Shown: positions 45,610 through 58,500, counted from the first letter of the stretch. The stretch is 64,000 bases of DNA from Sipunculus nudus (GCA_026874595.1 CM049313.1:39028659-39092658); one strand, 5' to 3'. A program made the numbers and translations. The notes: generated from the sequence alone by a model not told the origin.

Positions 45610-46284
45610 CTGAAGCAAAGATTATATAAAAAAATAATATACATTTGTTTAATGCTTGACTGAAAGTCATTTGAGCAAAACATATACATATAATTATAGC
45701 AGGCAAGTAATAATTGGGGTCTAGAGGTGTGAACCGGACTGGATCACCCCCTAGTGGTCCGGTCCATCACATAAGCAGTCACGTGTTCGTCCGGTACCGC
45801 TGTAGTGGGTGCAGTCCTGTATGCTGACAGGTCCAAGCGGTCCGGTCCATTTATTAAAATATCATTTAAAATAATTAAAACCGATGTTTTTATTTGCTAT
45901 TATTTATTTAATACAAAAATATTTTACCAGGAATGCCCATTCAGCTTAATAGGATCCTGTTACAAGTACACATACATTATTATAACAAAAGATGATCACA
46001 GAACAAATGAAAAGGCAATGTAATGAATAAGAACTACAATGTGTACACTAAGACATAAACGAATTACTAAAATCCTACGTGACACTTTAAACGGATTTCG
46101 ATAAAACATGATAATTAAAACAATCACATGTGTAACATATACACAGTCCAAAATGTTAAAATATTGGATAAAGATCCATATGCGAAACATAAATGTAAAC
46201 CTCAGAGTTAATGTGTTCACGGAAGTATGAATGCAGATATTCAGTATTAAGACTTGGAGAGAAAATGCTCTCTTAAATACATGA
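45610..46284 (-). other. Intron DNA upstream of exon A2
   Basis: AT-rich. A short palindromic region around 'cggtccggtcca' lies at 45730-45850. No gene was seen. Confidence 0.4.
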
Positions 46285-46935
46285 TGTCTTAAGAATTCGG
46301 GTATGAGCTGGCAGTTTGTTCCTCTGGAAAGGTCCAGAATAGGCAAATGAGGATTTGTAATGTTCAGACTTAGGTTTTGATAAAGGCACAAGTTCCCCCT
46401 TGTTCGGTATCCATGGGTTCCCGCTAAATTATAAAAAAAAACTTGTCAAGAGTTTGGTGCTTGGCCAGTGAAACACTTAAAAACCTAATCTAATAAAAAG
46501 TAGCTGTAACGTTTATCCACGGTCATCCAGTTCATTTGTGTAATAAGATATGCTGAAGGTATAGATTTATCGAAAGTTTTTGTTATTATACGAGCTGCTC
46601 GGTTTTGAAACTTGAAGGTGCGAAATACTTCGCCTTTCACAATTACCCCATAACGAAAGGCAGTTGTCAATGTAACATTATATTAGAGCATTATACAGAG
46701 TACACGAGGCCGACTGCGGTAAAAATTTTCTTACTTGATACAAAAGTCCAATTATAGGTTTCAGTTTCTCTTGTAAACAGGACACATGAGATCTCCACTG
46801 TATACCGCTATCTAAATACACACCAAGAAGCTGATTAAGGAATATTCCGGTTACTTATCTACAGACGATTAATTGCATTTTCATCTTGTGGTTTGCTTAG
46901 TAGAAGTGCAACCGATCTATCCGGCTTTATCCTGT
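46285..46935 (-). pseudogene. CR1/L2-like LINE reverse transcriptase relic
   Basis: On the minus strand, one frame reads LLGVYLDSGIQWRSHV then KPIIGLLYQVRKFLP, LYNALI, a stop and CYIDNCLSLWGNC. A shifted frame continues FKFQNRAARII ... MNWMTVDKRYSYFLL, and a third gives LVPLSKPKSEHYKSSFAYSG ... NKLPAHTRILK. This ordered set is the C-terminal part of a Jockey/CR1/L2-type reverse transcriptase, broken by at least one stop and two frameshifts. It sits in the B2-A2 intron and is dead. A MITE lies immediately upstream (46962). Confidence 0.8.
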
Positions 46936-46961
46936 AGGCAGATTGTTTATATAAAAGGGTA

Positions 46962-47223
46962 TTGTTCTCAGGTACCGCCCGCGTCAATTTTAAACCCACG
47001 CATCAATAATTTTTATTTTTATTTTCATCTTTCAAGAAGATAAAATAATACAATTTTGATCAGATTTCCTTTGTCATGTAGTGCTTTTACCTGTTTAACC
47101 ATAATATTTTATTTTCATGCTTTTCCCCTTATCAAATGACATTTTTATCGAAACAGAAAAACAGGTAAAAAATAAAATATCGCCCGCCCCCACTGATTTC
47201 TGAAAAAATCTGCCTGAGATCCA
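46962..47223. mobile_element. TA-flanked MITE, copy 2
   Basis: 262 bp, same orientation and text as 32832-33125 with small deletions. Ends TTGTTCTCAGG...CCTGAGATCCA, with TA at 46960-46961 and 47224-47225. Confidence 0.75.
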
Positions 47224-47225
47224 TA

Positions 47226-48125
47226 CCCTTTTTTGCCTAAAAACACAGGAATAAGACATTGCAAATTTTTTCACATATACTTTGATTATTTTCGGTATGT
47301 CACTGACACACCACAGGGGATGTGATCTTCCCGGTTCCTTTGAATCCGTCAAAACAACAGGCAGACCTGAGATTACACACACGCAATGTATACTAGACTG
47401 GCCCAGTCTATGAAATAGTTATGACTTAATTGCTGCTTCTGACTGAGAAATCAAACGTTCCCGCAATGTATCGCGTTTAGTATCGGTACCGCCATCTTAC
47501 GGCAACTCATATAACTAATTTACCACTATCTGATCCTCTTATTTCATATTTCATTTAGTGATAAGAGCTGGCACTGAGTTAAGTCTATCGGTACACGTTA
47601 ATCACGTTTTATTTTAAGCATTTTATTAGTAAACGCAAATACTAAAGCATTCTCTGTAGTACTGCACAAAGCATCAGAAGACGGCTCCCGCAGACCAGAC
47701 TGTCTGTACACTATGGCACTACAACCCCACAGGGCTCACCGAAGAAAAACAGACCAGCCAGTTGGACTTCTTGCAGCTGACACAGATGAAGCTCCCCCCT
47801 CAAAGTGGACAATCGTCCGCTACCCAGTTTGTCCCGGTTCCTGACATCCCAGTTCCTGACAGACTCCTCCACCAATCAGCACCACTATATCCAACTGTTT
47901 CGCTGTCACAAACATCAAATTTCTGTGGACATTATACGTTGCAAAATCTATTTTAAGCAAAATAGGCAGACAGACAAAGGCATGTTAGCGCCAGCTAAAC
48001 ACGGTTGCTAAGGATATCGTCGTAAATGATCGGCTTATCTCAACTTAAGAAAGGAACATCAAAGGTGCTGGCGTTCTATACTGATCGCTCAATCTCTTGG
48101 ATGTCGATATCAAACAGAACAGGGA
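47226..48125 (-). other. Intron DNA, no gene called
   Basis: A plus-strand 43-codon frame beginning at 47733 ends in a stop. A minus-strand frame over 47230-47382 (GRSHPLWCVSDIPKII) has an acceptor-like CTCAG before it but only a weak donor. Neither is supported. Confidence 0.4.
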
Positions 48126-48130
48126 CTACC

Positions 48131-48416
48131 AGCTTCTGTGGCTCAGGGGTAGAGCGCAGGACTCAAAGCCGGGAGATCTTGGGTTCGAATCTCAGCCGAG
48201 GCGGTGAGGTTTTTCACGGTCGACCCCCACCCAGGGTGAGCACTCTGCAGGCTTAATGGGAAGGCTTGCCCCACAGCCGTGTATCACTCACATACGAGTG
48301 CGTCTTTGGGGGGTTCCTCGGTGTTATGACCCAGCAATGGGGATGATTACACACCAAGGACCCGCAAGTGCGGTAGACACCGGGCCTGGGTGACACAAGG
48401 AAACAAAATAAAATGA
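48131..48416 (+). mobile_element. tRNA-derived SINE
   Basis: A-box TGGCTCAGGGGTAGAGC at 48139-48155 and B-box GGTTCGAATCT at 48182-48192 form a polymerase III promoter with tRNA spacing. The anticodon region reads ctCAAag, like a leucine tRNA, but the anticodon stem is poor. About 220 bp of unrelated body follows, ending in an A-rich tail (aaacaaaataaaat). This is a SINE, not a working tRNA. Confidence 0.75.
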
Positions 48417-49684
48417 TAGGAAGCGAGTGCTACCGCCCTGTCAAGTAGTCCCAAACCAAAATGGAAATACAAAAAGTACATACTCAGGTTAAGAATGAGA
48501 TAAGTCAGCATTAAAAAATGGAGGCTGTTACCTCCACAAAAAAAAAAACAAAAAAAAACCACGGGCTTTTCCTAACTGAGCTTCCCATACAAATGGCTAA
48601 AATAAAAATATGATCTCAAAAACAATTATCTTATCATATACTCTATATCTAAATAAATATATAAAAAAGTCACAGTCCTCTGGTGACAATGACCAATATT
48701 TAGGAAAATAACCAGTATTCAGAAAGATAAAAAAAATGTGCACCAAAGTAATTGAAATATCGGGAGCTGATTTTTTTTTAAAGAAAAGAGCACATTCCAA
48801 GAATATCTGGGTTTTGACATTCCGAAATTTGATTATTCCTCTATACGCAAACGAGTTTTCAATTAAACTGAATTTAAAGCTAACGTATCTATCGCACTGC
48901 AGAAGTCTTTATAGAATCTAAGGGTCACAAACTTTTTAGAGTTTTCCTTAATATATGTGGATTAGATTGATCGCTGTCAATAAGATACTTGTAGTATTTA
49001 ATTTTTGCGCTACTTTTTTTTTGCCTTAGTTCTATATAGTTACGCGTTTTCTGTATTTTTTTCCTAACGGATTTTTTTTTTTTTTTTGTTTGTTTTTTTT
49101 TTTTGCTTTTTATGGCCAGTTTATGTAAAATAAAAATCTCGTCGTTCATCAAACGTAAGATGTGTTTAGGAAACGAAGGATTTTTTCTACATTTTAAACG
49201 ACTTTTTTAATGGTGCCTGAGCATTGCAGAGCCTGAGAAACTCAGACTTCCACATTTTCAAAGAAACATCCGTATCCGTTTTTGTTAATATAAATGAGTG
49301 GATTGGCGAGCAAATAAGGTCCATAAAAAACTGAACAGGATCATTTTTTATAATCTCAAAGTTCTTTAATTGTTTCGGTGGTACTTGATGAAGACGGTTT
49401 ATTTTATAGAGTAAATGTTATATAATGATAGCTAAACATTATTGGGAAAAAGCAAGTAAAACAGTGGTACTCAGGAATATAAGGTCAATGATGCTAGATG
49501 AGTCACGTGTTACTCGGGTTGGGTCAGACACTAATTGCTGGAGGCCAGACCGTCTGTTCGGAGCTTATTAGAGCGATCGGTAATTAGGTGATGGGGCCGA
49601 AATGACCTTATCTACTGCTAAGTTATTGTTAAAGCAAACGTGGAAATAACGTATTTCAACTTGTGCATAAAACCTGAGACTCAC
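48417..49684 (-). other. Intron DNA between exons B2 and A2
   Basis: AT-rich with T-runs at 49070-49103. It ends at the GTGAGT donor of exon B2. Short lysine-rich minus frames come from the T-runs. Confidence 0.5.
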
Positions 49685-49806
49685 TCTGTTTTCCGTCCCC
49701 GCACATATAGTCGTATCTATCCGTCATCGACTCCAAGACTGTCCCCACGTATCTGTCACATTCACGATGAAGTATTTTCAGGCAGGTTTTAACCTTTTCG
49801 TAATCA
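49685..49806 (-). CDS. Exon B2 of Cys-rich repeat gene
   Basis: 122 bp between GCTTTTTATTTCAG and GTGAGTC. It starts at codon position 3 and ends at position 1 (phases 2 to 1), coding for 40 whole residues with cysteines at 8, 16 and 35 (KTCLKILHRECDRY ... YDYMCGDG). The C-x7-REC core matches C-x8-EC in exons B1 and B3. It lies only 381 bp downstream of exon A1, and the split codon at that junction is AAT. No start codon or stop falls inside it. It is three codons shorter than the other B exons. Confidence 0.65.
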
Positions 49807-50187
49807 CTGAAATAAAAAGCTGAAGGAGTGACTAACTAGTTAAAAAGTCAAAATTTATTAGATTTCCTGTTTATATTTTACATTCACATATAGTCCTTGC
49901 CACAAAAAAAAAACATATATCATCATGTAACTTGCCTTTAAACAATTCATGTCAAACATTTGAACGGACTGCATCACCCCCTTCACTACATTTATACCTA
50001 CGCCGCTGGTGTATATCGAACATGTAGTGCATTCTTTGGGACATAATTTCTGTACATGCAATTCCTAACCAACAAGGTCCTACTTATGTGAGTAAGATTT
50101 TGAGCAGTGGGCATACTTTGAGGTAAAAATTTTAACACAACAAAGTTGGGACCAAACCTCGGAGTGACTTATTGACAAAGTGCTCAC

Positions 50188-50332
50188 TTGCATTCTTTCT
50201 CCAGGTGTTCTCTAGTCTCTGACCTGATCACTCCGCCCTCCTTCAGATCGTTTACATTCTCGCTGTGAAACACGGTTCCTTCCACGCAGGCCGCTATCTG
50301 AGACTGAGTGCAGGCCAAAACGCATAGTGGCG
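50188..50332 (-). CDS. Exon A1 of Cys-rich repeat gene
   Basis: 145 bp between a T-rich tract ending TTTTTCTAG and GTGAGC. Phases 1 to 2, coding for 47 whole residues with cysteines at 3, 7, 15 and 47 (PLCVLAC, QIAACVEG, HLEKEC). The first cysteine is extra compared with exon A2. The split codon to B2 is AAT, and to the upstream B1 it would be GCG. If the upstream frame is read through it looks like a signal peptide (FFFIFLAPLCVLAC), but those hydrophobic codons are the polypyrimidine tract of the acceptor. Confidence 0.7.
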
Positions 50333-51048
50333 CTAGAAAAATAAAAAAAAAGTAACCATGCGTGTGCTTTAAAAAACAGAATGAACCTCCCATTAGCATC
50401 AGGCGCAGAATAACTATGATTTTCACGACAGGAACGTTTGCTCCTGCATTAAAAGAAAACTATCCATGCATAATATCCCAGAAGCTGTGTTTTTCAAGGT
50501 AGGAGTGCTTGAATTTCAAGAGGCCAGGATAAACACTGCGATTTTCCACAGGCGAATGGATAATGGTAAATTGATTGATTAATTGCCTCAACGAGGAGGG
50601 TATGCGTTTACTTCCCGTTCCTGTGTTTTTGTGTGTGTGGGGGTATATTTACAACATAACTCACGCAATCATCATTTTTCCAGGGCGTTTTCCTGGACCA
50701 ATACAGAATCGATAAGATATTGTTGTGGATTGTGGATCCGGAAAATGATCCGGAATGAACCTGCGAATATGGACCGAATAAATTAATGGCTAGGGTTTGC
50801 ATTCATTCGAATGCAGACTTCCAGTTTTTTTTCTTTTTAATCACTGTTTTTTACAGCGCTGTATTACAATTAATAAAAGTTTAACTACTGGTAGACTGAA
50901 ATTCTGTCAGATTCTTCTTAGGAACATTTCAGTTCATAAAACTATTTCCTCCCGATGGCAAATTGAAAATTTTTTTGTTCATGTAATGAATATGCAAAAA
51001 TAATAAGCTTTTGTTGGTGCAATTTATGTTGACATACTTCCTGTGTTC

Positions 51049-51089
<41 letters not shown>

Positions 51090-51430
51090 TTATATGTACA
51101 ATGAAGTACAGTATCATATGAAATGAATGGAAATATTAAATGAATGAAAATATACAGAAGAAATGAACAAAATTTCAGTCTATACTAATTACCATGTCAG
51201 TAAATAATGATCAATAAGCATTTCAACCTCATGGTAGGTCATATATGAGGTACAAATTCCATCTTTGCATTCAATCAGCTCTGAGAGTAAAGCTGTATTT
51301 ATGGATGTTGTTATCATCATCAAATGTCTCTTTAGAATTTTAATATTCTTATGTCGCGTTTAACACCATAATCGCGCATCTGACTTTCCAGATATCGTAC
51401 ATTACCTCCTTGCTTCCTAGAACACCAAAT
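50333..51430 (-). other. Intron DNA upstream of exon A1
   Basis: It contains an (AT)n microsatellite at 51052-51087. No gene was seen. Confidence 0.5.
51052..51087. repeat. (AT)n microsatellite
   Basis: About 36 bp of AT dinucleotide. Confidence 0.95.
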
Positions 51431-52240
51431 GCTATATTGTTACAGGTGCCCTTTTTATTGTGTGACGTGGGCGTAACCCGTGTTATAGCGCCCGTGTCTG
51501 ACCGCGCGTTGCACTCTCAGTTTTATCCGTACTGGTTGATCTCTCGTTGTCATGCTAGCTTGGGGCTTTCTCGCCTGGCCGAGCTGGGGCGGGCTCACGT
51601 GTGAACCCTAATATGTTGAGACACGGAATTCGTTGTTCTGGTATGTTCTTTGAACGTGTGTACCGTGTAAGATTCTTTGGAATGTTCGAGCAATTGAAGG
51701 TTCTCTGTTGGATTGAAAGTTATAAATAGGGGGCCGGAAGAGAGGTGAGAGAATATTCCAGCGGGCGGAAGCAAGTTAGTTAGTGTGTGGGACCTATCCG
51801 ATTGTCCAGTAATTTCAGGGATTCTACTATTACTAACTCTATACAATTTGGTGCTGCCTGCCTCGAATTTACTTTCTGGATTGTAACAAGAGCTTTACTT
51901 TGGACTTTTATTCTTCGGAAGAGTTTGTGTGGACTTTTCATCCGGCATATACATTTAAAAGGACCTATCACTGTGACAGTGGTGGTATCCAGGTACTGTG
52001 CACTTTGTTTATTTTACTGTGTGACTCTATTGATTTGCTCTTATACTGTATCATTGTATTGATTTAGTGTATTGTAATGTTAGGGTTGTTCAAAGAATAA
52101 ATTATTGTTACTTGTTAATGAAAAAAAAACACTAACTTCTTTATTCATTCCCCTATACATTTCACGCTGCCTAGTGTTATCTCCTTGACAAAATTTATGT
52201 TCATCACGCATACGTGATCTCTTGATATTAGATTTCGTAA
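51430..52240 (+). repeat. LTR-like repeat, copy 2 (plus)
   Basis: Starts about TGTTACAGGTGCC (51437), has TATAAATAGGGGG at 51722, an AATAAA signal at 52098 and ends ...GCCTAGTGTTA near 52183, followed by shared sequence with the hairpin ATCACG-CATA-CGTGAT (52206-52221). It is the inverted partner of 39966-40830. No gag or pol sequence adjoins either copy, so they look like solo LTRs or remnants. Small deletions separate them. Confidence 0.65.
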
Positions 52241-52582
52241 AAGTATAATGAGCTCTTTTTATCAGAAAATTGATAAAGTCATTTTCAACACTCTACATGG
52301 TTAGAAATACGTTAACAAAGCGCGAGCTGATTACATGTATCAGAGCCTGAGCCCGCAAATCCATGTAAAATATTCTTGTACGAGTTGTATGGTAAGTGTC
52401 ACAGGTGATGCAGAGCCTTACTATATGATGTACTTAATCGCTCAATTGACTTATTCTTTAACATCCAAGTTTGACAACCGTAAAAGAAACAACAGTAAGA
52501 GTGAAATAGTCTGTTTTAACCTTGCTAGAAAGACATCCCGAAATTCGCCAATTAAGGTGGTGAAGCTTGCAATAAATTTGAC
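52241..52582. other. No recognised feature
   Basis: Unique-looking intron DNA immediately before the minisatellite. Confidence 0.45.
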
Positions 52583-55500
52583 TCAGAAGTGGCTGATTAA
52601 ATCACTCAAGAAGGCACGCAGACACTCACGTAGCTGAAAAAAACACTGAAGAAGGCATACAGACACAGAAGTGGCTGATTGTTTCACTCAAGAAGGCACG
52701 CAGACACTCACGTAGCTGAAAAAAACACTGAAGAAGGCTTACAGACACAGATGCGGCTGATTAAATCACTCAAGAAGGCAATCAGACACTCACGAAGCTG
52801 AAAAAAAAAACACTGGAGAAGGAATACAGACACATAAGTGGCTTATTAAATCACTCAAGAAGGCATGCAGACACTCAAGTAGCTGAAAAAAACACTCAAG
52901 AAGGCATACAGACACAGAAGTGGCTGATTGTTTCACTCAAGAAGGCACGCAGACACTCACGTAGCTGAAAAAAACACTGAAGAAGGCATACAGACACAGA
53001 AGTGGCTGATTGTTTCACTCAAGAAGGCACGCAGACACTCACGTAGCTGAAAAAAAAACACTGAAGAAGGCTTACAGACACAGATGCGGCTGATTAAATC
53101 ACTCAAGAAGGCAATCAGACACTCACGAAGCTGAAAAAAAAACACTGGAGAAGGCATACAGACACAGAAGTTGCTTATTAAATCACTCAAGAAGGCATGC
53201 AGACACTCAAGTAGCTGAAAAAAAACACTGAAGAAGGCATACAGACACAGAAGTGGCTGATTAAATCACTCAAGAATGCATGCAGACACTCACGTAGCTG
53301 AAAAAACACTGAAGAAGGCATACAGACACAGATGTGGCTTATTAAATCACTCAAGAAGGCAATGAGACAGTCACGAAGCTGAAAAAAAAAACACTGAAGA
53401 AGGCATACAGACACAGAATTGGCTGATTAAATCATTCAAGAAGGTACGCAGACACTCACGTAGCTGAAAAAAACACTGAAGAAGGCATACAGACACAGAA
53501 GTGGCTGATTGTTTCATTCCAAAAGGCATACAGACACAGAAGTGGCTGATTAAATCACTCAAGAAGGCATACAGACACAGAAGTGGCTGATTAAATCACT
53601 CAAGAAGGCATGCAGACACTCACGTAGCTGCTAAAAAACACTGAAGTAGGCAAACAGACACAGAAGTGGCTGATTAAATCACTCAAGAAGGCATGCAGAC
53701 ACTCAAGTAGCTAATAAAATCACTCGAGAAGGCATGCAGACACTCAAGTAGCTGATAAAATCACTCGAGAAGGCATGCAGACACTCAAGCAGCTGATAAA
53801 ATCATTCGAGAAGGCATGCAAACACTCAAGTAGCTGATAAAATCATTCAAGAAGGCAAGCAGACACTCAAGTAGCTAATAAAATCACTCGAGAAGGCATG
53901 CAGACACTCAAGTAGCTGATAAAATCACTCGAGAAGGCATGCAGACACTCAAGTAGCTGAAAAAAACACTGAAGAAGGCATACAGACACAGAAGTGGCTG
54001 ATTGTTTCACTCAAGAAGGCACGCAGACACTCACTTAGCTGAAAAAAATACTGAAGAAGGCTTACAGACACAGATGCGGCTGATTAAATCACTCAAGAAG
54101 GCAATCAGACACTCACGAAGCTGAAAAAAAAACACTGGAGAAGGAATACAGACACATAAGTGGCTTATTAAATCACTCAAGAAGGCATGCAGACACTCAA
54201 GTAGCTGAAAAAAACACTCAAGAAGGCATACAGACACAGAAGTGGCTGATTGTTTCACTCAAGAAGGCACGCAGACACTCACGTAGCTGAAAAAAACACT
54301 GAAGAAGGCATACAGACACAGAAGTGGCTGATTGTTTCACTCAAGAAGGCACGCAGACACTCACGTAGCTGAAAAAAAACACTGAAGAAGGCTTACAGAC
54401 ACAGATGCGGCTGATTAAATCACTCAAGAAGGCAATCAGACACTCACGAAGCTGAAAAAAAAACACTGGAGAAGGCATACAGACACATAAGTTGCTTATT
54501 AAATCACTCAAGAAGGCATGCAGACACTCAAGTAGCTGAAAAAAAACACTGAAGAAGGCATACAGACACAGAAGTGGCTGATTAAATCACTCAAGAATGC
54601 ATGCAGACACTCACGTAGCTGAAAAAACACTGAAGAAGGCATACAGACACAGATGTGGCTTATTAAATCACTCAAGAAGGCAATGAGACAGTCACGAAGC
54701 TGAAAAAAAAAACACTGAAGAAGGCATACAGACACAGAATTGGCTGATTAAATCATTCAAGAAGGTACGCAGACACTCACGTAGCTGAAAAAAACACTGA
54801 AGAAGGCATACAGACACAGAAGTGGCTGATTGTTTCATTCCAAAAGGCATACAGACACAGAAGTGGCTGATTAAATCACTCAAGAAGGCATACAGACACA
54901 GAAGTGGCTGATTAAATCACTCAAGAAGGCATGCAGACACTCACGTAGCTGCTAAAAAACACTGAAGTAGGCAAACAGACACAGAAGTGGCTGATTAAAT
55001 CACTCAAGAAGGCATGCAGACACTCAAGTAGCTAATAAAATCACTCGAGAAGGCATGCAGACACTCAAGTAGCTGATAAAATCACTCGAGAAGGCATGCA
55101 GACACTCAAGCAGCTGATAAAATCATTCGAGAAGGCATGCAAACACTCAAGTAGCTGATAAAATCATTCAAGAAGGCAAGCAGACACTCAAGTAGCTAAT
55201 AAAATCACTCGAGAAGGCATGCAGACACTCAAGTAGCTGATAAAATCACTCGAGAAGGCATGCAGACACTCAAGTAGCTGATAAAATCATTCAAGAAGGC
55301 ATGCAGACACTCAAGTAGCTAATAAAATCACTCGAGAAGGCATGCAGACACTCAAGTAACTGATAAAATCACTCAAGAAGGCATGCAGACACTCAAGTAC
55401 CCTATTAAAACACTGAAGAAGGCATACAGACACAGAAGTGGCTGATTGAATCACTCAAGAAGGCATGCAGACACTCACGTAGCTGATAAAATCAGACAAG

Positions 55501-58500
55501 AAGGCAAGCAGAAACTAAAGTACCCTATTAAAACACTGAAGAAGGCATACAGACACAGAAGTGGCTGATTGAATCACTCATGAAGGCATGCAGACACTCA
55601 CGTAGCTGATAAAAACAATGAAGAAGGCATACAGACACAGAAGTGGCTGATTAAATCACTCAAGAATGCATGCAGACACTCACGTAGCTGAAAAAACACT
55701 GAAGAAGGCATACAGACACAGATGTGGCTTATTAAATCACTCAAGAAGGCAATGAGACAGTCACGAAGCTGAAAAAAAAAACACTGAAGAAGGCATACAG
55801 ACACAGAATTGGCTGATTAAATCATTCAAGAAGGTACGCAGACACTCACGTAGCTGAAAAAAACACTGAAGAAGGCATACAGACACAGAAGTGGCTGATT
55901 GTTTCATTCCAAAAGGCATACAGACACAGAAGTGGCTGATTAAATCACTCAAGAAGGCATACAGACACAGAAGTGGCTGATTAAATCACTCAAGAAGGCA
56001 TGCAGACACTCACGTAGCTGCTAAAAAACACTGAAGTAGGCAAACAGACACAGAAGTGGCTGATTAAATCACTCAAGAAGGCATGCAGACACTCAAGTAG
56101 CTAATAAAATCACTCGAGAAGGCATGCAGACACTCAAGTAGCTGATAAAATCACTCGAGAAGGCATGCAGACACTCAAGCAGCTGATAAAATCATTCGAG
56201 AAGGCATGCAAACACTCAAGTAGCTGATAAAATCATTCAAGAAGGCAAGCAGACACTCAAGTAGCTAATAAAATCACTCGAGAAGGCATGCAGACACTCA
56301 AGTAGCTGATAAAATCACTCGAGAAGGCATGCAGACACTCAAGTAGCTGATAAAATCATTCAAGAAGGCATGCAGACACTCAAGTAGCTAATAAAATCAC
56401 TCGAGAAGGCATGCAGACACTCAAGTAACTGATAAAATCACTCAAGAAGGCATGCAGACACTCAAGTACCCTATTAAAACACTGAAGAAGGCATACAGAC
56501 ACAGAAGTGGCTGATTGAATCACTCAAGAAGGCATGCAGACACTCACGTAGCTGATAAAATCAGACAAGAAGGCAAGCAGAAACTAAAGTACCCTATTTA
56601 AACACTGAAGAAGGCATACAGACACAGAAGTGGCTGATTGAATCACTCATGAAGGCATGCAGACACTCACGTAGCTGATAAAAACAATGAAGAAGGCATA
56701 CAGACACAGAAGTGGCTGATTAAATCACTCAAGAAGGCATACAGACACTCACGTAGCTGAAAAAAAAAACTGAAGAAAGCATACAGACACACAAGTGGCT
56801 GATTAAATCACTCAAGAAGGCATACAGACACAGAAGTGGCTGATTAAATCACTCAAGAAGGCATACAGACACAGAAGTGGCTGATTAAATCACTCAAGAA
56901 GGCATACAGACACTCACGTAGCTGCTAAAAAACACTGAAGTAGGCATACAGACACAGAAGTGGCTGATTAAATCACTCAAGAAGGCATGCAGACACTCAA
57001 GTAGCTGAAAAAAAAACACTGAAGAAGGCATACAGACACAGAAGTGGCTGATTAAATCACTCAAGAAGGCACGCAGACACTCACGTAGCTGAAAAAAACA
57101 CTGAAGAAGGCATACAGACACAGAAGTGGCTGATTGTTTCACTCAAGAAGGCACGCAGACACTCACGTAGCTGAAAAAACCACTGAAGAAGGCTTACAGA
57201 CACAGATGCGGCTGATTAAATCACTCAAGAAGGCAATCAGACACTCACGAAGCTGAAAAAAAAACACTGGAGAAGGCATACAGACACATAAGTGGCTTAT
57301 TAAATCACTCAAGAAGGCATGCAGACACTCAAGTAGCTGAAAAAAAAACACTGAAGAAGGCATACAGACACAGAATTGGCTGATTAAATCATTCAAGAAG
57401 GTACGCAGACACTCACGTAGCTGAAAAAAAAACACTGAAGAAGGCATACAGACACAGAAGTGGCTGATTGTTTCATTCCAAAAGGCATACAGACACAGAA
57501 GTGGCTGATTAAATCACTCAAGAAGGCATACAGACACAGAAGTGGCTGATTAAATCACTCAAGAAGGCATGCAGACACTCACGTAGCTGAAAAAAACACT
57601 GAAGAAGGCATACAGACACAGATGTGGCTTATTAAATCACCCAAGAAGGCAATCAGACACTCACGAAGCTGAAAAAAAAACACTGAAGAAGGCATACAGA
57701 CACAGAATTGGCTGATTAAATCATTCAAGAAGGTACGCAGACACTCACGTAGCTGGAAAAAACACTGAAGAAGGCATACAGACACAGAAGTGGCTGATTG
57801 TTTCATTCCAAAAGGCATAAAGACACAGAAGTGGCTGATTAAATCACTCAAGAAGGCATACAGACACAGAAGTGGCTGATTAAATCACTCAAGAAGGCAT
57901 GCAGACACTCACGTAGCTGCTAAAAAACACTGAGGTAGGCATACAGACACAGAAGTGGCTGATTAAATCACTCAAGAAGGCATGCAGACACTCACGTAGC
58001 TGAAAAAAACACTGAAGAAGGCATACAGACACAGAAGTGACTGATTAAATCACTCAAGAAGGCACGCAGACACTCACGTAGCTGAAAAAAACACTGAAGA
58101 AGGCATACAGACATAGAAGTGGCTGATTGTTTCACTCAAGAAGGCACGCAGACACTCACGTAGCTGAAAAAAACACTGAAGAAGGCTTACAGACACAGAT
58201 GCGGCTGATTAAATCATTCAAGAAGGTACGCAGACACTCACGTAGCTGAAAAAAACACTGAAGAAGGCATACAGACACATAAGTGGCTTATTAAATCACT
58301 AAAGAAGGCATGCAGACACTCAAGTAGCTGAAAAAAAAAACACTGAAGAAGGCATACAGACACAGAATTGGCTGATTAAATCATTCAAGAAGGTACGCAG
58401 ACACTCACGTAGCTGAAAAAAACACTGAAGAAGGCATACAGACACAGAAGTGGCTGATTAAATCACTCAAGAAGGCATGCAGACACTCACGTAGCTGAAA

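Noticed and set aside
47230-47382. Minus-strand exon-like GRSHPLWCVSDIPKII segment
   Set aside because: Acceptor-like sequence but poor donor. It lacks the cysteine pattern and phase of the neighbouring gene and may be a dispersed repeat.
47733-47864. 43-codon plus-strand frame MALQPHRAHRRK...
   Set aside because: Short, with no homologue recognised, no splice signals and no conservation evidence.
48131-48203. Functional tRNA-Leu
   Set aside because: A and B boxes are good, but anticodon and acceptor stems do not pair well, and a SINE body follows.
50333-50426. Apparent signal peptide upstream of exon A1
   Set aside because: The hydrophobic run is encoded by the T-rich tract of a splice acceptor ending in TAG. 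Phase agreement with the neighbouring B exons favours an internal exon.
51430-52240. Complete LTR retrotransposon
   Set aside because: No gag, protease, reverse transcriptase or integrase sequence adjoins either LTR-like copy, and the two are inverted.
52957-57851. Minus-strand frames of 63-94 residues with repeated FCVCMPSSVFF-like text
   Set aside because: They are translations of the 41-bp minisatellite. The unit is not a multiple of 3, and the frames depend on A-run lengths. Identical copies reflect block duplication, not protein constraint.
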